The notes under the pieces: generated by a model
Seen by the model: only the letters and a program-made list of their open reading frames with translations
Told to the model about the DNA's origin: nothing
Database searches by the model: none
Program-made: the position numbers and the translations under genes
Assembly (NCBI GenBank): GCA_910578075.1
Contig: CAJTPK010000038.1
Coordinates: 1-24,166, forward strand
Source: an uncultured Muribaculaceae bacterium
GTDB taxonomy: Bacteria; Bacteroidota; Bacteroidia; Bacteroidales; Muribaculaceae
DNA: 24,166 bases
Direction: 5' to 3'
Shown: positions 15,814 through 24,013 of the stretch, piece after piece
How the letters are laid out: every line of letters starts with the position of its first letter
Position numbering within the stretch: position 1 is the stretch's first letter

Positions 15814-17183
15814 ATGGAATCGTTCAGCTGACGCAGTTCCTTCTGCATGTCGCTGACCGCAGGTGACGACACCTTGATCTCAAGCTTATTGGTCTCCTCA
15901 TATAGCCTGCGGAATTTATCCGGTGAGAAGTAAGCCGGAGATGCGTAGAGCTTGGCAAGCAGATAACGCGGGTAGAGCCTTGACGGCAACCTGTCTATGG
16001 AGCGGAGATAATATTTCTCCGCTTCTTCATATCTTCCCATATCCTGCATATTGCGTCCTATCATATTCAGAAACATAGGATCGCTGCTATATGACATCCC
16101 TTCGATAAATTCTTTGTTGGCTTCATCAAATTTTCCAATTCTACGCAGTGACTGACCTACATCGAAATAATCACGCGATTTGTCGTTGGTACGCGTCATA
16201 TCTCTGGTCAGCAACCATCCTGCGAATACAATAGACATACACAAGATTCCCTTCACAGATGCCATTCCCAAGCTGCCGTAATTACGAGACCCTTCTTTAA
16301 AACCTATAACAGTCATGACACATAGTGCTACTATGAACCATCTGAATTCCGCAAACTGGAGCGGATAGGAGGCCATACACACAATGGCAAAAGCTATCCA
16401 GCTACCTGCCACTCCGTTGAGTCTTGATTTTGACGAAAAATATATTCCTGCTGAAATAATAATCAGAAACGAGAGTAAACCACCTGCACCAAAAGCAATG
16501 GCAAGCTGAAGATATTCATTGAAAGCATATTCCGGGCACCCCGCCACTGCTGCAAAAACAGAATCCGGATGTGCGGCGAAATACCGCCCCTGTGCCAAGC
16601 CTATGGCTCCTGCAACTTTCTCCCATCCTACTCCTGTCCAGGGATGTTCAAGCCACGCATCAACACCTATTATCCAAAGGAAAACACGCCCGGAGGCGGA
16701 TGCCGGTTTCAACAGATAGAAAAGTGATATGAAGACAACTATAGCAACCGACAATGCTATGACCCAGCTTCTCCTTTGGAGGAAGAAATTTTTGAGTTTA
16801 AGCAAATTATCGTTTTCCCTGAGCCATACAAACATAACACCCGCAACTGCCGCTACCCAACCTGTGCGCCCCATCAGCAATGGCATCATCGCTACGGAAA
16901 GAATGATGTATATCCATCCTGTATATTCCAATATCTTCCAACGCCTTGAGATTACTGCATCTGCCGCCAACGGCAAGATACATGCAAGAAATCCACAATA
17001 GGGACCGGGATTGAAGAAACTGCCGGTCACAGGAAATCTTGAGTTGCCACTCGGAATCACACCGAACAGCTGCATATAACCAATCACCGACTCATACACG
17101 CCATAAGCTATAACCACAAGGGTGATAATCAGCAATATATACCTTTTTATTTCCGTAGTATCCAGCCGTCTCATCTCTGTCAT
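15777..17183 (-). CDS. O-antigen ligase family (Wzy_C) membrane protein with C-terminal TPRs
   Basis: 468-aa inner-membrane protein. Hydrophobic segments run from residue 16 to about 335. The conserved loop VTGSFFNPGPYCGFLA near 50-65 and GVGWEKVAG in the following periplasmic loop are typical of the Wzy_C/O-antigen ligase family, which transfers glycan onto lipid or protein. Residues 345-440 carry TPR-like repeats (GQSLRRIGKFDEANKEFIEG, GRYEEAEKYYLRSI). I place the start at ATG 17183 because it overlaps the lepB stop as TAATG, a translational-coupling arrangement; the open frame extends 20 codons further upstream inside lepB. The protein seems to lack two or three N-terminal membrane helices that many relatives have. 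The 3' end overlaps the barrel gene by 37 bases. The glycan target cannot be inferred. Confidence 0.88.
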   Translation of the reverse strand: MTEMRRLDTTEIKRYILLIITLVVIAYGVYESVIGYMQLFGVIPSGNSRFPVTGSFFNPGPYCGFLACILPLAADAVISRRWKILEYTGWIYIILSVAMMPLLMGRTGWVAAVAGVMFVWLRENDNLLKLKNFFLQRRSWVIALSVAIVVFISLFYLLKPASASGRVFLWIIGVDAWLEHPWTGVGWEKVAGAIGLAQGRYFAAHPDSVFAAVAGCPEYAFNEYLQLAIAFGAGGLLSFLIIISAGIYFSSKSRLNGVAGSWIAFAIVCMASYPLQFAEFRWFIVALCVMTVIGFKEGSRNYGSLGMASVKGILCMSIVFAGWLLTRDMTRTNDKSRDYFDVGQSLRRIGKFDEANKEFIEGMSYSSDPMFLNMIGRNMQDMGRYEEAEKYYLRSIDRLPSRLYPRYLLAKLYASPAYFSPDKFRRLYEETNKLEIKVSSPAVSDMQKELRQLNDSIQCLRLGLKSKR

Positions 17184-18067
17184 TATTTCAGAAAAGTCAT
17201 CACCCTTTCTTTGTTTATATTGCCATCCTGCTCCGACCACCATATGACAAACGCCCTTCCTACTACAAACTTGTCAGGCACTACGCCCCAATAACGGGAA
17301 TCCTGGGAGTCAGCGGAGTTATCACCTGCCATGAAATAATAATCCTCCATAAAGGTATAGCTGTCGATCGGCTTCCCCCCAAGAGTCAGGATTCCGTTCT
17401 TACACTTAAGCTTCTTTTTTGACTCCCATTCCACCGCTTTTTTATAAGGGATATAATTCCCGGCATGAAGATTCACGGTCTCACCTTTTTTCGGTATATA
17501 CAGGGGACCCAGATCGCGAATTGTCCAATGCGTGATGGAATCGCATTTCATCGCGCGATACCCCGGCAATGAATCCGGTTCAATCCTATTCCTGCCGTAT
17601 ATACGACGCGGTATACTGATATCACCTCCACCTGTTGATGGCACTCCGTTGATAAAATACTGGAAATTTCGGATCTCAAGAGTATCGCCGGGCAACCCGA
17701 CGCAGCGTTTCATATAATATACATGATAATCCATCGCTATCTTGTTCCATTTACCTTGAAACGGGAAATTAAACACAAGGATGTCGCCACGCTTATAATT
17801 CCGGAAACGTGGAGTACGTCGTATCTTTACCTCCTTACCGGCAGCAGCGTCGAATATATCGAAGAGTCTTGCCCCGGTAGTTACCTTGTCGACCAGCACA
17901 ACATCACCCGGCTTCACCGTCGGATACATCGAATAACTCGGAATTGTGAACGATGCAAACAGAAAAATATGCCACACTACGAATCCGATAAATGCAATGC
18001 AGGCATAAAACAGGATGTTGACCACCCAGTTAATTACGCGATTACGTGTGATTTTCCTCCTCTTCAT
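17183..18067 (-). CDS. lepB: Signal peptidase I
   Basis: 294-aa inner-membrane serine protease that cleaves signal peptides of exported proteins. One membrane helix (about 12-38) precedes box B, PSYSMYPT, with catalytic Ser46. Box C is GDVVLVDK. Box D, YYMKRCVGLPGD, has the general-base Lys120. Box E, GDNSADSQDSRYWG, is at 248-261. An insert of about 90 residues between boxes D and E is usual for Bacteroidota enzymes. Its TAA shares an A with the ATG of the O-antigen ligase gene (TAATG), so the two are an operon. Its location among several secreted proteins and barrels suggests a dedicated, second signal peptidase; whether the genome has another copy is not visible here. No -7 box was found upstream. 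A 31-bp repeat end lies 25 nt before its start. Confidence 0.95.
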   Translation of the reverse strand: MKRRKITRNRVINWVVNILFYACIAFIGFVVWHIFLFASFTIPSYSMYPTVKPGDVVLVDKVTTGARLFDIFDAAAGKEVKIRRTPRFRNYKRGDILVFNFPFQGKWNKIAMDYHVYYMKRCVGLPGDTLEIRNFQYFINGVPSTGGGDISIPRRIYGRNRIEPDSLPGYRAMKCDSITHWTIRDLGPLYIPKKGETVNLHAGNYIPYKKAVEWESKKKLKCKNGILTLGGKPIDSYTFMEDYYFMAGDNSADSQDSRYWGVVPDKFVVGRAFVIWWSEQDGNINKERVMTFLK

Positions 18068-18193
18068 ATTTACTCTCTACACAAAAAACATTAAACCGCG
18101 AATTACACAGATTATGCGAATCTCTCCATATTAAGAAGTTGTTTAATCTGATTTATGATTAATTGATTGTTTATATTAATAAACCGTTCACCA

Positions 18194-18610
18194 TTAAAAT
18201 TTCTTATCGTCATTATGCATATTCAGATATTTTGAGAACACAAATTGTTTGTATTGCAATGATAAAGTCCCAAAATTTATCAATATCCCCACTGGAGACT
18301 TACCTATATTGCAATAATTTATGATTTGCGCTTCATGTTCACCACATATCGAAGATGTTGCTTTACATTCTATTATTATTCGTCCATAACATAAGAAATC
18401 TACATAGAAATCATGTCGCAACTTAATATTCTTATAAAAGACATTCATGTGCTTCTCCCTCACATAAGGTATATTCCTTTTTTGGAATTCCACTTCCAAC
18501 GCATCCTGGTAAACATATTCTGTAAAACCATTACCAATAGTTCTATGTACCTCCAATGCTGCACCGACCAATGCATATCGCTCCTCCTTCAATATAATCC
18601 CGTCTGACAT
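18194..18610 (-). CDS. GxxExxY protein (PD-(D/E)XK nuclease-like)
   Basis: 138-aa protein of the GxxExxY family (PDDEXK_3). The name-giving motif is present as GFTEYVY (Gly28, Glu31, Tyr34) in a typical NGFTEYVYQDALEVEF helix. The nuclease-like core follows: Asp71 in YVDFLCYG, Glu81-x-Lys83 in IIIECKA, and Gln95 in EAQIINYC. The family ending GILINFG is seen at 108-114. Length is usual for the family (120-140 aa). I chose ATG 18610, six codons after an upstream ATG, because it is closest to the conserved part; both are possible. The cellular role of the family is unknown. It stands alone on the minus strand between lepB and the transglutaminase-like gene, enclosed by 31-bp inverted repeats, which suggests independent acquisition. 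Confidence 0.92.
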   Translation of the reverse strand: MSDGIILKEERYALVGAALEVHRTIGNGFTEYVYQDALEVEFQKRNIPYVREKHMNVFYKNIKLRHDFYVDFLCYGRIIIECKATSSICGEHEAQIINYCNIGKSPVGILINFGTLSLQYKQFVFSKYLNMHNDDKKF

Positions 18611-18625
18611 AATTTGAAATTTCAA

Positions 18626-18657
18626 CAAATATAGTTTAAATATTCACAACATACAAC
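18626..18657 (-). promoter_or_regulatory. Promoter of the GxxExxY gene
   Basis: On the minus strand GTTG (18654-18657), a 20-nt spacer and TATATTTG (18626-18633) match TTTG-N19-21-TAnnTTTG with one mismatch in the -33 box. The chosen start codon is 15 nt downstream of the -7 box, which is short, so the leader must be minimal. Confidence 0.5.
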
Positions 18658-18680
18658 TTCATTATATGAATAAAATATAT

Positions 18681-18711
18681 TAACCGCGAATTGCGCGTAT
18701 TACGCGAATTT
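18681..18711 (+). repeat. Internal copy of the CCGCGAATT repeat
   Basis: Starts TAACCGCGAATTGCGCG and ends ACGCGAATTT. It has the same orientation and layout as the left cassette end at 18092-18122 and is inverted relative to 18862-18892. It is built from short units of the type GCGAATTA, which also occur as a partial unit at about 18745-18757 (AGCGAATTGCGCA). Confidence 0.8.
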
Positions 18712-18757
18712 GATTTCTCGGCTATAACTGAGATAACAAATTTTAGCGAATTGCGCA

Positions 18758-18785
18758 TAATCGGTTTCTCAAGTGAAACCGATTA
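18758..18785. repeat. Perfect 11-bp stem hairpin in the cassette
   Basis: TAATCGGTTTC (18758-18768) pairs with GAAACCGATTA (18775-18785) around the 6-nt loop TCAAGT. There is no T-run on either side long enough to call a terminator. The gap 18629-18910 contains only this hairpin and the repeat copies. Confidence 0.7.
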
Positions 18786-18910
18786 AGTCGCCAAACAATG
18801 ATTCACAAGCCTTCGTATTCGAATCGGAGGTATTTGAGGCTGATGGTCTGACTTGACAGACAATTCGCATAATTCGCGTAATTCGCGGTTTACTATATGT
18901 GAATACGCGG

Positions 18911-20875
18911 TTATCGCGCAGACCGAAGGTCTACGCTGAAGAGCTGACGGCCATCGCGATACAGGAAGATCTGTTCTTCCCTCCCTTTAGTGAGATTTCG
19001 GAGCCACAACACCGCATTACGCGGTGCATCGAACTCTACAGAAAAGTCTGTCGCTGTTCTGCGTCCCAACGATTTCCAGCCTTCACGGGTAAAATATTTC
19101 AGTTCATATTCCTCCCCCGGCACTACAAAATTATCATCATTATGTGGAAGGAGGAACAGATATTTTATCTCAGTATTCGATTTCACCTCCAAAACAATAC
19201 CTCCGTCATCTGTCTTGGGTTTATATGTATACCACATAAGGATATCGCCATCCGTAAGTTTCTTCCGATTCGGACGCTTGCCATCGGAATCGAGCGCGAA
19301 CAGCTCGGCCCGGTCAGTTGCCACGGAATCACGACTCGCTATGAACTCCCCAATCTCAACTCTTTTCACCCCTTGGGGAGCCATTATACGCAGATATTTT
19401 TCCCTCAAAGGATTCTTGAGCTGAATGCGGTTGAAACTATGCATATATGGAGACTTTATCGTGTCAATTGTGTGCCATGGACCATCCGGATGATTGGAAG
19501 ATTCAATATAGCAACCCTCTATCATTTTCATACGTCCGCGCTGTAGGAACCCCAACGGCATCTTGCGGGTGAGACTGACCCTATGCATTTTATCCTCAGC
19601 AGGTATGAATGAAAGAACATTCCCATCACTTTGCAATAAGAACGGATAACCGGCAGCACTAAATCCCCCTTTCCCATCCGGTGATGCCGGGAAATATATC
19701 AGGTCGGGCTCTATGTCTTTAAACCTGACTCTATTCCCAACTATTTCACCGACATCTATGGGTTTGAGCGACCCTTTGCTGAACAAAGCAAGATAGACCT
19801 CATCGCTATCGCCCCAAACCGGAACAACAGCCTCATTGCTGCCAAAATATTCAGCTGTCACATCTTTTAAACGAGGATCCGCAAGATATGACGGCGCATT
19901 TTTCTTGTTCTCAAGTGTTTTCATCCTATCCGTCTGTATGGCAAACATATGACGATAAACCTTCCCCTTCCTGCGTTCATCATCATGAATGCTGTCACGC
20001 GTAGGTTTGAAATCGCGGTTATCGAACATTCGGAAAATTCTGTCATCCGTGTCATACACCACATTCCACTGATGATTTCCTCCGTAATCGGGAGAGACAA
20101 GCATCTCATCAATCGCCACCGGAACGCCATGGGCACGCATAGCATAGACAGTGCGGTCACAATCCTCACGGCATATACCCACAGGAGCCTCCAAGAGATT
20201 GAGAGCCGTGCGGTGAGGTGTTTTAAGACGCGGATTGAACGGAGCGCGTCCGAATCTGTCAGATACCATCAATGCTGCATCCACCGAATTGGAAACACTA
20301 TTTAGAGAATCGGAAAGACCTCCCGACCACAGACGATATGGCTCCCTCCATTCCGTGAATTTCTCATCACCGATACGGTATGGCAATATCAGTTCGTAGA
20401 AAAGTTCAGATGGAAGATCTCGGTTCCATTTCCTTGATTTCCATTGTCGCCACGCATCATCGATATTCGCGACAATATAATCAGCTGATATGACCTCGAG
20501 ATCCTTCTCAACCTTCAGCGGCATGGCACAGAACGCCTGACCTCTGTGCCTTTGTTCAAGAGTGAAGCCCCAATAATTCTTATCATTGAGCAGGCGATAC
20601 AGCTTTTCCACCGAATCCATCGGCGCTCCAAAGCGCGAATGCAATCCAGGCATAGCTGCCACCACATATTCCGCAGCCACACCTTTCTCTCCGTCATAAC
20701 AAGTTAGCACGTGCTCAATCTCCACACGGTTATCATGCGCCTCAGTCAGCGCAACGTCAATCAATCGATCCTTTTCAGATCCACATGAAGCCATCCCGAC
20801 CAACAAACATGCAGATAAGACCAACTGGAGACGGGACTTAACTCCCGCCCGCTTAAATACCGTCAACACCTCCAT
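18911..20875 (-). CDS. Transglutaminase-like lipoprotein
   Basis: 654-aa lipoprotein with lipobox VGMASC (Cys31). The start is ATG 20875, 4 nt after the barrel gene's stop; a longer frame from 20920 would overlap that gene. The middle carries a transglutaminase-like core with a complete triad: Cys235 in PVGICRED, 15 residues before Gly250 of the conserved RAHGVP, then His268 in NHQWN and Asp285 in RMFDN. In bacteria this papain-like fold serves as protease, peptide cross-linker or amidase, so the reaction is open. The C-terminal half (about 350-654) is beta-rich with ligand-binding-like modules and no motif I recognise. It would act in the periplasm or at the surface, partnered with the barrel protein encoded just upstream. 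A fragment of a second copy of its C-terminus exists at 12646-12786, again beside a barrel gene. Confidence 0.85.
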   Translation of the reverse strand: MEVLTVFKRAGVKSRLQLVLSACLLVGMASCGSEKDRLIDVALTEAHDNRVEIEHVLTCYDGEKGVAAEYVVAAMPGLHSRFGAPMDSVEKLYRLLNDKNYWGFTLEQRHRGQAFCAMPLKVEKDLEVISADYIVANIDDAWRQWKSRKWNRDLPSELFYELILPYRIGDEKFTEWREPYRLWSGGLSDSLNSVSNSVDAALMVSDRFGRAPFNPRLKTPHRTALNLLEAPVGICREDCDRTVYAMRAHGVPVAIDEMLVSPDYGGNHQWNVVYDTDDRIFRMFDNRDFKPTRDSIHDDERRKGKVYRHMFAIQTDRMKTLENKKNAPSYLADPRLKDVTAEYFGSNEAVVPVWGDSDEVYLALFSKGSLKPIDVGEIVGNRVRFKDIEPDLIYFPASPDGKGGFSAAGYPFLLQSDGNVLSFIPAEDKMHRVSLTRKMPLGFLQRGRMKMIEGCYIESSNHPDGPWHTIDTIKSPYMHSFNRIQLKNPLREKYLRIMAPQGVKRVEIGEFIASRDSVATDRAELFALDSDGKRPNRKKLTDGDILMWYTYKPKTDDGGIVLEVKSNTEIKYLFLLPHNDDNFVVPGEEYELKYFTREGWKSLGRRTATDFSVEFDAPRNAVLWLRNLTKGREEQIFLYRDGRQLFSVDLRSAR

Positions 20876-20879
20876 TCTC

Positions 20880-23790
20880 TTATCTCCGTTTAGGTTTGAA
20901 ATCGAAGCGATAGTGTACACTCAGCATCAGATATCGCGGCAGCACCGTACTCAGCGTCTGCTTGCGACCGTTGGCGTTGACAGTGTAGCTCAGTCCTCTG
21001 TTCTGATTCAGGATATCCTTGGCATCAAGGGATATGCGCCACACTCCTTTCTTAAAGCTGTACCCTAAGGATGCATCCCATATGTAATAAGGTCTATTGA
21101 AAGATTTTTCAATATATCCATATTGCCCCAATATTTTAAAGTCGGTATTGATGCTGAAATTATAAGGGAGCGCATAAAATGCATTGAACACCGTATGCCA
21201 ACCACCACTGCTCCTCTTTGTAAGCATTTCTCCATCACCATGAGAATTATTATTTACTATTCCGGCTGCTAATGAAAATGACATTTTCTTACGTATTCCA
21301 TAAGAAATACCGAAGGTATCCTGAATTCTATAATTTCTCACATTCTGCTTAGCCGGATCCTGGTCATATCCAATCATATTTGCATAATTTGCAACACCTC
21401 CACCTACGTAGTTATTAATCATGAAACGTTCTAAATAGCCAAAGCGCAAAGTAAATGAATAGCTCGCTGATATATTATAATTTCCATCTACATTATATGT
21501 CTTTATCCGGCGCACTCCCGTTGCCGATTCATAACGATAACCCGATACAAAATCATTTAATTTCCAATTGGCATACACGTTGAATGAATGACGTATCTTT
21601 TTATTCGGATTGCCATAAATCTGGGCATCAATTTTGTGGTATGTCGCATTGTGCAAATCACGGTTCCCCTCCCTCACGTTCAGTGGGTCTGTAGTATTCC
21701 GTATGTCAACAAGATTTACAAGATCAAATCCTTTCTGTTCCATTGTATAGTACAAGCAATAATTCCACTTATTCCCCTTAGTTCTCCATATAAGCCGGCC
21801 GTCAGGGATATTGAACTTAAGATATGTTCGCTTTGGATCGGCTACCGTCTCACCCTGCCTATAAAACAGATGTTGACTTACAAGATAAAGACTTGGATTC
21901 AATTTCATTTCCAGTACGCCATTTGAAAACTTTCTCTTGTAACCCCAGTTGAGTTTGATACGATGCTCATTCATATACACCTTGCTCGTGTAACTGTTGG
22001 CAAAATCAGGAACCGGCATCTGATCCGGCTCGAATACCGCCATGTCATTTTCCGCCATCGCCTCCATCAGAAGGATGTCCGAGTTTTTGCGTGTTTCCGT
22101 ATGCGCGAATTCATAGCTCGCATTCAAGTCTCCATAGGGTATATGGAAATAGTATCGGCCTACTCCCTGCACATTGAATTTATATTGCGGTCGATCGCTC
22201 GCAAACCGGTTCTGCAGCAAGGACGTTGCCGGTGTCGCTCCGTAGCATATATCCTGCGCCGTGTTGTTGAAAAGAGAGTTACGTGAATAGGCAGTCTGGA
22301 AACCGACATACACGGCATCCGGTGTGCCGGGAAGTTTTATGCGTGAGTCGGCGTTAAACTGCCCGTTCCAACCGTGTCCGTTTGATTCGATAAGCTTGAG
22401 GTTGCGGTTGATAAGGGCGGAACGTAAAGTCCTGTCATCACCACTGTAAATCGATTTGATAATCTCACTGTCAAGATTCTGCATCTCCTCGCGGAATGTT
22501 GCGGCAACAGTCTCATCCGTGTCCTTGTTCTTATTATATGAGAATTTCGGCTTGATATTCAAATTCCAGCGCTCCTTCTTCAATTTGAAGTTATGGTAAG
22601 TAGATAACGAGAAATTACGGTTACGGCTGTCAACGTTGCTGAATTCATAGTTGTCTGCTGTCTGAAGATAGTTGACGGCATTGGTAATAACCTTATTCCT
22701 ATGGTCATCATGGGCTGCATCTACATTTCCTGCTATTTCCCATGTATGCAAAGCGTTGTCCACAAGATAATCCAATCCTCCGTTAATCCGCTTGTTAATA
22801 CCCTTTACCGGTCTTTCATACATTTCACCATCATCTTCTGTCAGCCGGTTGGATTTATTGACGTTGTTAATATTTCCATAAAGAGACAGTCGGGTGTTAT
22901 TGGTATATTGCAATGCAAACAATCTTCCGAGATAACGTGATTTTGTACCGCCTCCGGCTTCCGCATTGACCATATAGCCAGTCATGTAATCTTTCTTCAG
23001 GCGCACGTCCATGACATACTCCTTGTCCACATCCTCACGTTCACCGAGGATGGTCGACATCTCATCTTTCTTCTCGTAGACTGCCACATTTTTCACTGCA
23101 TATGCCCCAATATTTCCAAGCATCACATTCTTGTTGTCCTTAAAGAATTCCTTGCCGTTAAGAAGCAAAGATTCGACAAATTGTCCGTTGACGTATATTT
23201 TGTCACCCTTTAGCTCCACGCCCGGCATCTGCCTTATGAGAGCGTCAAGCATAGATCCTTCAGGCAAAGCGAACGCATCCGCATTGTAGACAATCGTATC
23301 GCCTTTGTGATACACCTTCACCTTACTTGCATGCACAGTCAGTTCATCAAGAATCTTCACTTTCTGACGCGACATGTAAACCTTCGGCATCTCTCGCGCA
23401 GACTCGCGTTTTTTAAAACCGTCCATTGTATAGGAAAAATAATACGGTTCATATCCCGACTTTGTTATGCGCACAATATAGTTACCAGGAACCTTTGGGA
23501 CGTTTACATTATATTGTGATGTAGAATCGTTCCTAAAGCTATTGTTTTTGCTATTGTATACTTGCCATCGGCTACCACCTTTTGCCGTCGACAGAGCAAC
23601 ACTGTCTTTGGATAATATATCGATTCTGGTATCGACTATGTCGTGTGATGTCAATCGATCATAAACATATCCGGAAAACGTGATGCTATCAATTTTCTCA
23701 TTGTTTTTTTGCCACAGCAAAATTCGACATTGTCGCAATCAGACATGCAGCCCCCACAATTGCAAAGCGGGTAATAGAGCTATATTTCAT
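20880..23790 (-). CDS. Outer-membrane beta-barrel protein, paralog of 12892-15813, frameshifted at the signal peptide
   Basis: Same domain order as the plus-strand paralog: carboxypeptidase-regulatory-like domain (FSGYVYDRLTS), plug (GDTIVYNADAFALPEGSMLD, KIYVNGQF, LLLNGKEFF), barrel, and C-terminus RYLMLSVHYRFDFKPKRR. ATG 23790 begins a good signal peptide (MKYSSITRFAIVGAACLIAT, then MSNFAVAKKQ) that hits a stop at 23698-23700. Removing one A from the A7 run at 23704-23710 joins it seamlessly to NNEKIDSITFSG and gives 969 aa, against 973 in the paralog. Without that correction the long frame has only a TTG start at 23738 and no export signal. This is a real one-base frameshift, phase variation or a base-calling error. 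The transglutaminase-like gene follows after 4 nt, so both depend on the same transcript. Confidence 0.88.
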
Positions 23791-24013
23791 GTTATTAGAT
23801 GTAAATAAGCGTTATGGATTAATTTTATATAGTTCACAAAAATAATGGAAATTTATTACAATCAGGAGACATAACTCATTCCCAACAATTGCCATGTTTT
23901 TGCATTCTATCTATATTATACAAAATTATAATAGTTTTATAAACAATAAAACCATTTAACATATATTAACATCACATTGCGATAATTTTATTTCTGCCGT
24001 CCAGTTAAAAATC
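23791..24013 (-). other. Leader region of the minus-strand barrel gene
   Basis: AT-rich non-coding DNA. On the minus strand TAATTTTG at 23921-23928 fits a -7 box about 130 nt before the start codon, but no TTTG lies at the expected 19-21 nt distance, so it is only a weak promoter candidate. I see no gene, RNA gene or clear hairpin here. Confidence 0.35.

Larger units (their letters stand above)
18092..18892. mobile_element. 801-bp cassette with 31-bp inverted termini around a GxxExxY gene
   Basis: The 31 bases at 18092-18122 (TAAACCGCGAATTAC onward) recur in inverted orientation at 18862-18892. They differ at three adjacent-region positions plus the last base. Between them are the GxxExxY gene and its promoter, a further copy of the same repeat at 18681-18711, another partial copy near 18745-18757, and an 11-bp-stem hairpin. 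There is no transposase. The arrangement resembles a non-autonomous mobile cassette or a retained repeat-plus-nuclease unit. No target-site duplication is obvious by eye. The name mobile element is inference. Confidence 0.55.

Noticed and set aside
18681..18892. Intergenic small RNA or riboswitch between the GxxExxY and transglutaminase-like genes
   Set aside because: The structure is explained by the dispersed CCGCGAATT repeats and one simple hairpin; no known riboswitch core is recognised.
19949..20305. Plus-strand frames opposite the transglutaminase-like gene (also 18899-19546)
   Set aside because: Antisense shadows without domain features; the minus-strand protein has a complete catalytic triad and lipobox.
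20876..20920. Longer start for the transglutaminase-like gene
   Set aside because: It would overlap the barrel gene's last codons. The ATG at 20875 places the lipobox cysteine at residue 31 and follows the barrel stop by 4 nt.
23698..23738. TTG start for the minus-strand barrel gene
   Set aside because: It gives RQCRILLWQKNN with no export signal, whereas ATG 23790 gives a proper signal peptide once one A of the A7 run is discounted.
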